A stretch of DNA of 13,846 nucleotides from JAYWIG01 sp043789035 (lineage in GTDB: Bacteria; Pseudomonadota; Gammaproteobacteria; Burkholderiales; Burkholderiaceae_E): the NCBI GenBank assembly GCA_043789035.1, contig JAYWIG010000120.1, forward strand, positions 1 to 13,846, written 5' to 3'. The notes beneath the pieces are model-generated. The model was not told where the DNA came from. It did no database searches and saw nothing but the letters and a program-made list of their open reading frames with translations. The position numbers were made by a program, and so were the translations under genes. This document shows positions 1 to 7,353 of the stretch, piece by piece. The stretch's first letter is position 1; each line of letters begins with the position of its first letter.

Positions 1-242
1 ATCGAAGCAGCGCTAACCAGATCAACGGGTTTGCCCAATATTTTTTCTAATCCGTCCGCAAAACTTAACCAACGGCGAGCCTTGCTCACGAATTCATCAT
101 GCTTCAATTCAACAATAAAATCATAGTCATTTGCCGCATTACTTGTAGTTGCCGCCGAACCAAATACGTCGAGTTTAACCACCCCATATTGCTCACATAG
201 TTCTGCTATTTTTTTCGTTGAAATGGCTAAATTTATATCCAT
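1..242 (-). CDS. MNT-type nucleotidyltransferase, 3' end cut by window edge
   Basis: The reverse strand reads from an ATG at 242 to the left edge without a stop, giving 80 complete codons that begin MDINLAISTKKIAELCEQYG. Visible motifs are VFGSA followed nine residues later by DYDF, then VDLV near residue 76. This is the GS-x(n)-DxD...D pattern of minimal nucleotidyltransferases (DNA polymerase beta superfamily), with the three acidic metal-binding positions present. Known members of this size are often the MntA antitoxin of HEPN/MNT toxin-antitoxin pairs, where MNT adds AMP to the HEPN RNase and silences it. That role is inference here, because any HEPN partner lies outside the window. No strong ribosome-binding site precedes the ATG, and no better in-frame ATG lies upstream. 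It sits 56 bases downstream of the SPFH gene on the same strand and could be co-transcribed with it. Confidence 0.75.
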   Translation of the reverse strand, partial: MDINLAISTKKIAELCEQYGVVKLDVFGSAATTSNAANDYDFIVELKHDEFVSKARRWLSFADGLEKILGKPVDLVSAAS

Positions 243-298
243 AGGTTCGAAATTACCATTTAATGAGCCAACTCGCAACGAAATCCGGCATGGCAGCT

Positions 299-1240
299 CT
301 AACTCCCACTATTAATCACAGGCGAAGCATCCTTATCGCTGCACAACACAACCATGAGGTTACTCACCATCGCGGCTTTACGGTCCGCATCAAGCTCGAC
401 CACTTGAGTTTCAGCCAAGCGCTTCAACGCCATTTCGACCATGCCGACGGCACCATCGACGATAATCTTACGGGCTGCTAAAACAGCAGTGGCTTGCTGA
501 CGCCTTAACATCGCTCCAGCGATCTCCGGAGAATAGGCCAAATGCGTGAGCTTGGTATCGATGACTTCGATACCGGCAGTTTGCAATCGCGAACTGAGCT
601 CTGCCGCTAAAGTTTGGGTAATCACGTCGCCGCCGCTTCGCAAAGTCACCGAAGTTGAAGTTTCATCAGGCCCATGGTCATAAGCGTACTCAGCAGCTAA
701 ATGGCGCACGGCACTTTCCGATTGCACGTTTACGAATTGAGCATAGTCTTCGACACCTAAAGTTGCTTGAGCCGCATCGCTCACTCTCCAAACAACCGCG
801 GCGGCAATCTCAATCGGGTTACCGTTCTTGTCGTTCACTTTCAGCTGCTGCGTCACGAAATTTTTTGAGCGTTCACTCACTCTGGTTTTCGATAAAAACG
901 GGTTTACCCAACGCAGGCCGGCGCTCCTATCGGTACCTTTGTAATCGCCAAAAAGCAGCAACACGACGGCTTGATTAGGTTGCACCGTATACAAGCCTTT
1001 GAGAATAAACACACCCAGTACCACAAGTAATGGTGTGGATAGCAAACGCATAAACGTGGCCCCTCTAAGAACCGCAGAAGTATCCCCGTCACCAAAGAAC
1101 ATGTTAAAAATTGGTGACAAAAACCCCCATACTGGCGCAAGCAATAACGCAATTCCTAGGAAAAACATCAAAAATCCATTGGCACTGCGAAATGGTTTGT
1201 CAACTATGATTGCGGCCGGGGTTCTAAGTGTCGTTGCCAT
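299..1240 (-). CDS. SPFH/band 7 domain membrane protein
   Basis: The protein has 313 residues counted from the ATG at 1240 (MATTLRTP...). A longer in-frame start at 1267 exists, but 1240 is preferred because an AGAGG ribosome-binding site (1248-1252) lies at the right distance. Two hydrophobic segments (about 22-45 and 66-82) are followed by a band-7/SPFH domain (about 84-260) that starts with VQPNQAVVLLLFGDY and contains GLRWVNPF. The C-terminus (NLMVVLCSDKDASPVINSGS) matches the usual end of a common proteobacterial SPFH group. Such proteins are related to stomatin and prohibitin, oligomerise on the inner membrane and are tied to membrane microdomains or proteolysis control; the substrate here is unknown. 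No NfeD-type partner gene is next to it. It diverges from the glutamate-synthase-like gene across 75 bases. The family call is solid; the cellular role is not known. Confidence 0.9.
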   Translation of the reverse strand: MATTLRTPAAIIVDKPFRSANGFLMFFLGIALLLAPVWGFLSPIFNMFFGDGDTSAVLRGATFMRLLSTPLLVVLGVFILKGLYTVQPNQAVVLLLFGDYKGTDRSAGLRWVNPFLSKTRVSERSKNFVTQQLKVNDKNGNPIEIAAAVVWRVSDAAQATLGVEDYAQFVNVQSESAVRHLAAEYAYDHGPDETSTSVTLRSGGDVITQTLAAELSSRLQTAGIEVIDTKLTHLAYSPEIAGAMLRRQQATAVLAARKIIVDGAVGMVEMALKRLAETQVVELDADRKAAMVSNLMVVLCSDKDASPVINSGS

Positions 1241-1247
1241 ATATGCA

Positions 1248-1252
1248 CCTCT
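1248..1252 (-). promoter_or_regulatory. Ribosome-binding site fixing the SPFH start
   Basis: The minus strand reads AAGAGGTGCATAT directly before ATG at 1240. The AGAGG core is seven bases from this ATG, whereas the longer alternative start at 1267 would place this site inside the coding region. Confidence 0.75.
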
Positions 1253-1303
1253 TTGTTTAAGCCACACATTACCATAGCGTCAATCAACGATTCCGCATAA
1301 TTT

Positions 1304-1308
1304 AGGAG
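1304..1308 (+). promoter_or_regulatory. AGGAG ribosome-binding site for a TTG start
   Basis: AGGAG lies seven bases before the TTG at 1316. This strong, well-placed site supports the use of a rare TTG start codon for the glutamate-synthase-like gene. Confidence 0.8.
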
Positions 1309-1315
1309 AACGCCT

Positions 1316-2959
1316 TTGTTCGCACCTCTCAATAGATTTTTAGACGAACACAGCCGCTATGCTTGCTTTGCCATAGTTGCTTTTATTACCCTAATTGCTG
1401 CTTTTTGTTGGGCCGCGAAATTCATTAGTGGGTTTTGGTTTTTTCTGGGTATCGCCCTATTACTCGTCGGCGTTCGCGACGTTCTACAAACTCGCCACGC
1501 AATTCTCCGCAACTACCCCATCATCGGCCACATGCGGTTTTTCTTCGAATTCATTCGGCCCGAAATTCGCCAGTACTTTATAGAATCTGATACCGACGCG
1601 ATTCCGTTTTCACGCCAGCAACGCGCTATGGTTTATCAACGCTCGAAAAACGAGCACGATAAGCGCCCTTTCGGCACTCAGCTTAATCCTTACCTTGATG
1701 GCTACGAATGGATTAACCATAGCATCGCGCCCGCTGTCATTGCATCGCAAGATTTTCGCGTGACGATTGGACACGGGCCTATGGCCTATAGCGCGTCGGT
1801 ATTCAATATTTCGGCAATGAGCTTTGGTGCACTTTCGGCTAACGCCATTTTGGCTCTTAACAAAGGGGCCAAAAAAGGCAATTTTATGCACGATACCGGC
1901 GAAGGTTCGATATCGACTTACCACCGCGAACATGGTGGCGATTTGGTGTGGGAAATTGGCAGTGGTTATTTTGGTTGTCGCAATGATGACGGCACATTCA
2001 ATGAAACGAAATTCGCTGAAAACGCGAAAAGCCCACAAGTAAAACTCATCGAAATCAAGCTTTCACAAGGTGCAAAACCAGGCCATGGTGGGGTATTACC
2101 GAGCGCCAAAGTGAGCTTCGAGATTAGCCAAGCGCGGGGCGTACCCATGGGGCAAGACTGCGTGTCTCCTGCTAGTCATTCCGCTTTTTCAACACCTATT
2201 GAGTTGCTGTATTTTGTAGAGAAACTGAGAACGCTGTCTGGTGGAAAACCAACCGGCATCAAACTCGCTATTGGGCATCCTTGGGAATGGTTTGCGATTG
2301 CAAAAGCTATGCTAAAAACCGGCATCACCCCCGATTTCATTGTGATCGATGGCAAAGAAGGCGGAACTGGTGCAGCACCGGCAGAGTTTATCGATAGAGT
2401 CGGCACACCTATGCTTGAAGGGTTGCTTCTAGTGCATAACACCTTGGTTGGCATTAACTTGCGCAATAAAGTGCGTATCGGTGCAGCCGGAAAGATCGTG
2501 TCTGCTTTTGACATCGCACGCACATTGGCACTCGGTGCTGATTGGTGCAACAGTGCACGCGGTTTTATGTTTGCCCTAGGCTGCATTCAAGCGCAAAGCT
2601 GCCATTCAGGCACATGCCCAACGGGTGTGACCACACAAGATCCTCAACGACAAAAAGCACTAGTAGTACCGGATAAAGCTGAGAGGGTGTTCCATTTTCA
2701 TGAGCAAACTTTGCATACACTCAAGGAGTTAGTGGCTGCCGCAGGTTTACAACACCCCAACGAACTTATGCCGCATCACATCATTCGCCGCGTGAATGGC
2801 GAGCAAGTCAAAACGATGTCTGCAATTTATAACTACCTAAAACCTGGCGATCTGTTAGATGGGCGCGACGAGTCAGGTGGTAAAACAACGATTCATGAAG
2901 TATTCAATGCCTACTGGCCACTTGCGAAAGCCGATTCATTTAAGCTTGCAAGCACATGA
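1316..2959 (+). CDS. FMN-binding glutamate synthase family protein, membrane-anchored
   Basis: A 547-residue protein read from TTG, supported by the AGGAG site. Residues about 15-34 and 36-55 form two hydrophobic segments, so it is probably held in the inner membrane with the enzyme domain in the cytoplasm. The main domain (about 150-480) is the FMN-binding barrel of glutamate synthase. It shows FNISAMSFGALS, GEGSIS, KLSQGAKPGHGG, VIDGKEGGTGAAP and GADWCNSARGFM. The cysteines C423, C429 and C434 (spacing C-x5-C-x4-C, ending in GTCPTGVTTQ) match the [3Fe-4S] ligands of the large GltB subunit. The N-terminal glutaminase domain of GltB is absent, so it cannot release ammonia from glutamine by itself. 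Members of this stand-alone family are widely annotated but their physiological reaction is poorly defined. Its stop codon overlaps the next gene's start (ATGA), so translation of the two is probably coupled. Confidence 0.93.
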   Translation: MFAPLNRFLDEHSRYACFAIVAFITLIAAFCWAAKFISGFWFFLGIALLLVGVRDVLQTRHAILRNYPIIGHMRFFFEFIRPEIRQYFIESDTDAIPFSRQQRAMVYQRSKNEHDKRPFGTQLNPYLDGYEWINHSIAPAVIASQDFRVTIGHGPMAYSASVFNISAMSFGALSANAILALNKGAKKGNFMHDTGEGSISTYHREHGGDLVWEIGSGYFGCRNDDGTFNETKFAENAKSPQVKLIEIKLSQGAKPGHGGVLPSAKVSFEISQARGVPMGQDCVSPASHSAFSTPIELLYFVEKLRTLSGGKPTGIKLAIGHPWEWFAIAKAMLKTGITPDFIVIDGKEGGTGAAPAEFIDRVGTPMLEGLLLVHNTLVGINLRNKVRIGAAGKIVSAFDIARTLALGADWCNSARGFMFALGCIQAQSCHSGTCPTGVTTQDPQRQKALVVPDKAERVFHFHEQTLHTLKELVAAAGLQHPNELMPHHIIRRVNGEQVKTMSAIYNYLKPGDLLDGRDESGGKTTIHEVFNAYWPLAKADSFKLAST

Positions 2960-3456
2960 ATCTTCGATCACACGCCATGCAAATGGCACAGTACAACCAC
3001 TGGATGAACAATAAGCTATTGAATGCTGCGGCTCTGCTAACAGACGATGAGCGAAAGAAAAACATCGGCGCATTCTTTGGTTCGTTTCACGGCACAATGA
3101 ACCATATTCTTGCTACCGACAGAATTTGGATGGCGCGCTTCACCGCTAGCGATCATGGCGTGCAAACCCTCGCCGACATTCTTTACGATGACTACGTTCT
3201 CTTTCGCACCGCTCGCAAAGAGATGGACAAAAAAATCATTGACTGGGCACGAACTTTGATCGAACCGCCAGAGCATTTAACCTACAACAAGATGTCAGGC
3301 ATGAAAGAGCAAGTGCAACTTGATTTCAATACCTGCGTTGTGCACTGGTTTAATCATCAAACTCACCATCGTGGACAAGCGACAACAATTTTGATTCAGC
3401 TAGGGCTCGACCCTGGCGCTACTGATTTAATAGCTATGCCTTCGGCCGCTGTCTAA
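2956..3456 (+). CDS. DinB family protein
   Basis: A 166-residue protein whose ATG overlaps the upstream stop by four bases. It starts MNLRSHAMQMAQYNHWMNNK, typical of the DinB/YfiT four-helix-bundle family. Candidate metal ligands are H50 (in MNHILATDRIWM), H134 and H138 (in HWFNHQTHHRGQATTIL). The three-histidine layout of the family is therefore complete. DinB proteins bind a divalent metal such as zinc or nickel. Many act as thiol-dependent S-transferases (for example with bacillithiol or mycothiol in other phyla), and many have no known substrate. The name recalls a DNA-damage-induced Bacillus gene and is not the DinB DNA polymerase IV. Coupling to the flavoprotein upstream suggests a shared pathway, but nothing in the sequence shows which. 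It ends one base before the converging mshM stop. Confidence 0.88.
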   Translation: MNLRSHAMQMAQYNHWMNNKLLNAAALLTDDERKKNIGAFFGSFHGTMNHILATDRIWMARFTASDHGVQTLADILYDDYVLFRTARKEMDKKIIDWARTLIEPPEHLTYNKMSGMKEQVQLDFNTCVVHWFNHQTHHRGQATTILIQLGLDPGATDLIAMPSAAV

Positions 3457-3457
3457 A

Positions 3458-4402
3458 TTAATGTGCAAGCATCGCTTTTCGAATACTCAAAAGATGCCTA
3501 AAGCTAAACCACTTACTGGGCCACTTAACATCAAACACTGAAGCAGGCCTTTTCTTCACCAGGCCAGAAAAATTTGCCTCTTTTATGGCGGCTTCAACGT
3601 GTGGGAGTTCAACTGTTCGACTTTCAGCAACATACGCGGCCACTAAAGCTTTTTCAGCCAATATATTGATCCGCCGATTAATGCCTTTTGACGCTTTCGC
3701 AAGGGCGACGACTGATTTTGGCGAAAATGTATCAGGGGCCGCGCCAGCTTTACGCAGTCGAAAAGAAAGGTAGCGGGCTACATCGGCCGCACTGAGTAAC
3801 GCAAGGGGAAAACGCTCGGTAACGCGCTCTCGCAACGGCCGCATCTCCTGAGTTTCTAAGGTTTTATTGAGCTCGTCTTGTCCCACCAACATAATGCGCA
3901 GTAGCTTATGCCGATTGGTTTCAAGGTTCGAGAGCAGTCTTACTTCTTCTAGCGCCGAAAGCGACATGACATGGGCCTCATCAATCAGTATAAGTACGCG
4001 TTTACCCTTCATATGTAAATCGATCAGACGTGCTTCTAGTTTTCGAATGATATCTGCCGGACGTAAACCAATGAGGTTTCGTACCTTAAGCTCTCTGGCA
4101 ATGAGTAGTACGATCTCATCTCTATCTAAAGCAGGGTTAGAGACAAAAACGATTTCGACGTTGGCTGGTTTCTTTTCAATAAGCATGCGCGACAACATCG
4201 TCTTTCCAGTACCGACTTCCCCTGTCATCGTAATCACGCCCTCCGTATGTTGGCTGGCATAGCAGAGCGCCTCTAAAGTTTCGCCTCGATCCGCACCTTC
4301 GTAAAAAAAATTCGTGTTGGGCGTTAGCGAGAATGGCGTCTCACGAAGATTAAAATGCGCCACGTAAATTGGCTGAATCGACGTTGGTAGAAACTTAGGC
4401 AT
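3458..4402 (-). CDS. mshM: MSHA biogenesis AAA+ ATPase MshM (GspA/ExeA-like)
   Basis: A 314-residue protein from the ATG at 4402. The reading frame extends to a TTG at 4423, but AAGGAGG lies six bases before 4402, so that ATG is chosen. The N-terminus YVAHFNLRETPFSLTPNT is the hallmark of MshM/ExeA-type ATPases. Walker A is GEVGTGKT (61-68), Walker B is LILIDEAH (137-144), and a sensor segment MLVGQDEL follows (171-178). No membrane segment or peptidoglycan-binding domain is seen at the C-terminus, unlike ExeA, so it is probably cytoplasmic. In MSHA systems MshM is thought to work with MshN, much as GspA works with GspB to help the secretin assemble through the cell wall. It overlaps the upstream ABC gene by eight bases, which points to co-transcription and coupled translation. 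It points away from mshL, whereas in Vibrio and Shewanella it follows mshL on the same strand. Confidence 0.9.
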   Translation of the reverse strand: MPKFLPTSIQPIYVAHFNLRETPFSLTPNTNFFYEGADRGETLEALCYASQHTEGVITMTGEVGTGKTMLSRMLIEKKPANVEIVFVSNPALDRDEIVLLIARELKVRNLIGLRPADIIRKLEARLIDLHMKGKRVLILIDEAHVMSLSALEEVRLLSNLETNRHKLLRIMLVGQDELNKTLETQEMRPLRERVTERFPLALLSAADVARYLSFRLRKAGAAPDTFSPKSVVALAKASKGINRRINILAEKALVAAYVAESRTVELPHVEAAIKEANFSGLVKKRPASVFDVKWPSKWFSFRHLLSIRKAMLAH

Positions 4403-5165
4403 GGAGCGCCTCCTTACTTTCAATACATTGTAAAAATGATTCTTCTAAACTCTCACTCGGAAACTTGTTTTGTAATTCACTGGGTTTGCCTAGAAAGCAC
4501 ACCGTACTATTGTGGATAACAAGTACACGATCGCACAACGTTTGAACATCATTCATTGAGTGCGATGTAAAGACGATGGTTCTGCCTTCATTTCGTGCAT
4601 GCTTCATGGCATGGGCAACAAAGCGTTTAGCTTGAGGGTCTAAGCCACTCATTGGCTCGTCAAAAACGACAATCGGTGTGTTAACCAATAAGCATGAGAT
4701 GAGGCCAATCTTTTGCGTCATCCCCTTAGAGAATAATTTTAATGGCCGATGAAGCGCCTGTTTATCCAATTCAAATTGCGCAAAACCACTCAGGCTTTGC
4801 TCTAGCGTCCAAGGCATGCCCCGCAGACCACTTAACCATTGCAAGGTTTCGTGCCCCGTCATGAAACCAGGTGGCACAAATCTTTCGGGTAGAAATGATA
4901 GAGGTACACGTGCGCTCTGTCGTAAATTGGACACGCCGAAAATAGTGATGGACCCTTGGCTCACCTTCATGTAGTCCATGAGACAACGGAGCAAGGTTGT
5001 TTTACCTGCGCCGTTAACCCCCGCTATTGCCAAGGTCTCACCCTTTTTCACATCAAAGCAAACATCACGCAGCAACAGCTTGCCTCCTATCGATTTTGAT
5101 ACGTTGGCAAAGCATATGGCACTCGACTGGCCGTCGACGTTTACGAAGTTGTTTTGACTACTCAT
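4395..5165 (-). CDS. ABC transporter ATP-binding protein (ABC-2/CcmA-like), no permease nearby
   Basis: A 256-residue ATPase if started at the ATG at 5165 (MSSQNNF...). The frame stays open to a TTG at 5213, but neither start has a clear ribosome-binding site, so the N-terminus is uncertain. From 5165 the motifs are Walker A GVNGAGKT (49-56), a Q-loop region LSFLPERFVPPGF where the usual Gln is not evident, signature FSKGM (145-149), Walker B IVVFDEP (165-171) followed by D-loop SGLDP, and the switch histidine in TSHSM (H202). This pattern fits ATPases of ABC-2 type exporters, which drug, polysaccharide and cytochrome-c-maturation exporters also use. All catalytic motifs are present, so it should be active. 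No permease gene is in the window; only mshM follows it. Its role, whether with a distant permease or in pilus assembly, cannot be told from sequence. Confidence 0.88.
   Translation of the reverse strand: MSSQNNFVNVDGQSSAICFANVSKSIGGKLLLRDVCFDVKKGETLAIAGVNGAGKTTLLRCLMDYMKVSQGSITIFGVSNLRQSARVPLSFLPERFVPPGFMTGHETLQWLSGLRGMPWTLEQSLSGFAQFELDKQALHRPLKLFSKGMTQKIGLISCLLVNTPIVVFDEPMSGLDPQAKRFVAHAMKHARNEGRTIVFTSHSMNDVQTLCDRVLVIHNSTVCFLGKPSELQNKFPSESLEESFLQCIESKEALHA
4409..4415 (-). promoter_or_regulatory. AAGGAGG ribosome-binding site for mshM
   Basis: A near-perfect Shine-Dalgarno sequence sits six bases upstream of the ATG at 4402, inside the end of the ABC ATPase gene. It decides the mshM start and argues against the TTG at 4423. 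Confidence 0.85.
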
Positions 5166-5301
5166 GAACTGAATTGTCAGCCAATCGGCCGTGTTGCTTA
5201 GAAGGAAAAGCAAGGGTTTTACCGACTTATTCAGAGCTTATGTCCGGCCTTTCGTCGACAAAATGGCAACAAGCCGAAAAGCCCAGCCATAGGAAACCTA
5301 C
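5166..5301. other. Divergent intergenic region between ABC-mshM and mshL operons
   Basis: These 136 bases must hold the promoters for both the minus-strand ABC-mshM pair and the long plus-strand msh operon, if the ABC start at 5165 is right. I see no convincing -35/-10 pair or clear operator palindrome. The only firm element is the AGGA ribosome-binding site for mshL at 5291-5294. A shared region of this kind would allow both units to be controlled together. Confidence 0.5.
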
Positions 5302-7353
5302 ATGAAAAAAATGATTAACCAGCAACCGAAGAAGCCTACTCCTAAAGAGTTATGGCCCATGCTCGCCTACGCGATCATTGTCATGGCGCTTGCTGGATGT
5401 GCCGGTACACCCTTGACCCCTTCAGAGATACATCTTGGAAGAAGTACGAAATCCACTTCTGATAGCCGCGTAGTCGACTCCGGCAAACCCCTTAGCGACT
5501 CAATTCCACAACCAGTGATCGGCACTCCGGATACACCACGGCCACGCAATGGACCAAAACTAGAGACTTACTCGGTGGTGGTGTCTCAAGTTGAAATTAC
5601 TGAGCTTTTATTTGCGATGGCTAGAGATGCAAAGCTCAACGTCGATGTTCACCCTGGCCTAAAGGGTAAGGTCACCATTAACGCGATAAATCAAACACTT
5701 CCAGCCATTCTGAATCGACTGGCAAAACAAGTTGATCTGACCTACGAATTTGATGGAAAGCAACTGGTTGTCACACCAGACACACCTTTTGTTCGTCATT
5801 ACACCGTCGATTACGTCAACATGAGCCGCGATTCTCGTGCCAATACCAGCATTGCCACACAAATTGCGTCCGCCGGTAGAGATCCTTTGGCGTCTGGTGG
5901 CGGTGGTGGATCTTCACAGTTAAACAACAACTCAACGACGCAGATCACAAACACATCGAACAATCGTTTCTGGGACACATTAGTTACAAATTTGCGCTCC
6001 TTAGTTGGAGACCAGCCAACCTCAACTAGCTCGCAAGGAAGTGGCCAAAGTTCGGGTCAAAGCTCGGGGCAAGGCTCAGGACAAAGTTCGGGTCAGTCCT
6101 CTGGTCAAACCTCGGGCCAATCATCGGGCCAATCTTCTCAATCTGGATCGCAAGGTGGTACACAAGGCCTTGGCACTGGCTCGGGCTCGGGCTCAGGCTC
6201 AGGTTCAGGTTCAAACACTAATTCTCAGGCGATGAGTGTAAGCGCCAATCCAGAAACTAGTTTAGTGAGCGTGCGTGGCACAAGTCGCCAGCATGAGCGA
6301 GTTCGAGACTACCTTGATAAAGTGTTGAACTCAGCACGTCGGCAAGTGATGATCGAAGCTACTATTGCCGAAGTTCAACTATCGAATCAATTTCAACAAG
6401 GCATTAATTGGTCCCGCATGCGAACCGACGGAAGCGGTTTTAGCTTTTCGGTTCAACCACAAGGCACCTCGCCACTAGGAACAGGCGCTACGCCGGGCAC
6501 AGGGCCTGGTGGCATTACATTTCCTGGCACCATAGGTAGCACGAACCTGCCAGGTGGCGCACAACTTGGCAGTGGGCAAACATCGAGTTTAGGCGTGTTT
6601 CGCTATCTCAACACTACCTCATCGCTTGGTAGCTTAGGTGCTGCGGTTTCACTTTTACAGTCGTTCGGAAAAGTAAAAGTTCTCTCAAGCCCAAAAATCA
6701 GCGTTCTCAATAATCAAACCGCAGTGCTTAAGGTTGTTGATAATAAAGTTTACTTTACGATCGGTGTACAAATTACACCGGGTACTGCCACCTCAGCGGC
6801 ACTGGTAACTTACACCTCGACACCCAACACAGTACCGGTTGGATTCGTGATGTCCGTGACCGCCCAAATCGAGGACGGTGGCAATGTCACGATGAGCGTT
6901 CGACCTACTATTTCGCGCATCATCGGGTACGTGAATGACCCAAATCCAGCATTAGCGCAGAGTAATGTCACAAGTCGAATTCCGGAAATTCAAACACGTG
7001 AGCTTGAGTCTATTCTAAAAGTCACTAGTGGTGACATAGCAGTCATGGGAGGCCTGATGCAGGAATCAGTAGATGACCGGCAAGACAGTGTTCCCGGGGC
7101 TTCTGGTGTGCCGTTTTTCGGAAACCTATTCAAATATAAAAACGAATCATCGGCCAAAAGCGAACTCGTCATTTTCTTGCGTCCCATTGTTGTTAAAGAT
7201 GCCAGCATCGAAGGCGACTATCGCGGCTTTAAAGAAAGCATGCCCAACGCAGACTTCTTTAACACCCCTGAAGCACCATCAATTCCAAGATCATGGCAGC
7301 GTAACGACGCATCAAAGTTGAGTGCCACTACCGATACTGAGGTGAAGAAATGA
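5302..7353 (+). CDS. mshL: MSHA-type pilus secretin MshL, outer-membrane lipoprotein
   Basis: A 683-residue protein; the ATG at 5302 has AGGA seven bases upstream. The N-terminus carries a lipoprotein signal ending in the lipobox LAGC, with Cys33 as the lipidated residue. A secretin N-terminal domain follows (about 74-160: YSVVVSQVEITELLFAMARD, then GLKGKVTINAINQTLPAIL). A Ser/Gly/Gln-rich low-complexity stretch (about 244-304) leads to the secretin pore domain (about 340-635). That domain contains RQVMIEATIAEVQ (from R346), VLSSPKISVLNNQTAVLKV and the signature running from MGGLM through VPFFGNLFKYKNE to ELVIFLRPIVV. Secretins form the large outer-membrane ring through which the pilus fibre leaves. 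The gene starts an operon whose next gene overlaps its stop by four bases. The extra repeat stretch is the main oddity. Identification as MshL rather than PilQ or GspD rests on domain layout and on the neighbouring mshM, mshN, mshE and mshG. Confidence 0.93.
   Translation: MKKMINQQPKKPTPKELWPMLAYAIIVMALAGCAGTPLTPSEIHLGRSTKSTSDSRVVDSGKPLSDSIPQPVIGTPDTPRPRNGPKLETYSVVVSQVEITELLFAMARDAKLNVDVHPGLKGKVTINAINQTLPAILNRLAKQVDLTYEFDGKQLVVTPDTPFVRHYTVDYVNMSRDSRANTSIATQIASAGRDPLASGGGGGSSQLNNNSTTQITNTSNNRFWDTLVTNLRSLVGDQPTSTSSQGSGQSSGQSSGQGSGQSSGQSSGQTSGQSSGQSSQSGSQGGTQGLGTGSGSGSGSGSGSNTNSQAMSVSANPETSLVSVRGTSRQHERVRDYLDKVLNSARRQVMIEATIAEVQLSNQFQQGINWSRMRTDGSGFSFSVQPQGTSPLGTGATPGTGPGGITFPGTIGSTNLPGGAQLGSGQTSSLGVFRYLNTTSSLGSLGAAVSLLQSFGKVKVLSSPKISVLNNQTAVLKVVDNKVYFTIGVQITPGTATSAALVTYTSTPNTVPVGFVMSVTAQIEDGGNVTMSVRPTISRIIGYVNDPNPALAQSNVTSRIPEIQTRELESILKVTSGDIAVMGGLMQESVDDRQDSVPGASGVPFFGNLFKYKNESSAKSELVIFLRPIVVKDASIEGDYRGFKESMPNADFFNTPEAPSIPRSWQRNDASKLSATTDTEVKK
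6037..6213 (+). repeat. Coding tandem repeat: (G/S/T)SGQ units then (SG)n, in mshL
   Basis: Eight consecutive 12-base units (6037-6132) encode tetrapeptides of the form [GST]SGQ. A degenerate Q/S/G stretch follows, then a Ser-Gly dipeptide run (about 6175-6213). Codons vary between units (AGT/AGC/TCA/TCC, GGT/GGC/GGG/GGA), so the protein sequence is more alike than the DNA. It forms a flexible linker between the secretin N-domain and the pore domain. Confidence 0.9.

Noticed and set aside
1241..1267. Longer SPFH start (MWLKQRGAY...)
   Set aside because: It would place the AGAGG ribosome-binding site inside the coding sequence and adds nine residues with no resemblance to the family.
1296..1301. 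CATAAT, a good -10-like hexamer before the glutamate-synthase-like gene
   Set aside because: Transcription starting from it would begin at about 1308 and cut off the AGGAG ribosome-binding site at 1304-1308, and there is no -35 element at the right distance.
2956..3456. DNA polymerase IV (also called DinB)
   Set aside because: The protein is only 166 residues, with the His pattern of the DinB/YfiT helical-bundle metalloproteins and no polymerase motifs.
4403..4423. Longer mshM start at a TTG (MKVRRRSMPKF...)
   Set aside because: A near-perfect AAGGAGG lies inside this extension, six bases from the ATG at 4402, which fits initiation there instead.
5216..5243. Possible plus-strand promoter (GTTTTA ... 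TTATGT) before mshL
   Set aside because: Both hexamers match the consensus poorly; I could not support it above chance.
6005..6235. A second-frame open reading frame across the mshL repeat, rich in Arg, Lys and Ala
   Set aside because: It is a by-product of the repetitive codons in mshL; it has no ribosome-binding site and its product is low complexity.
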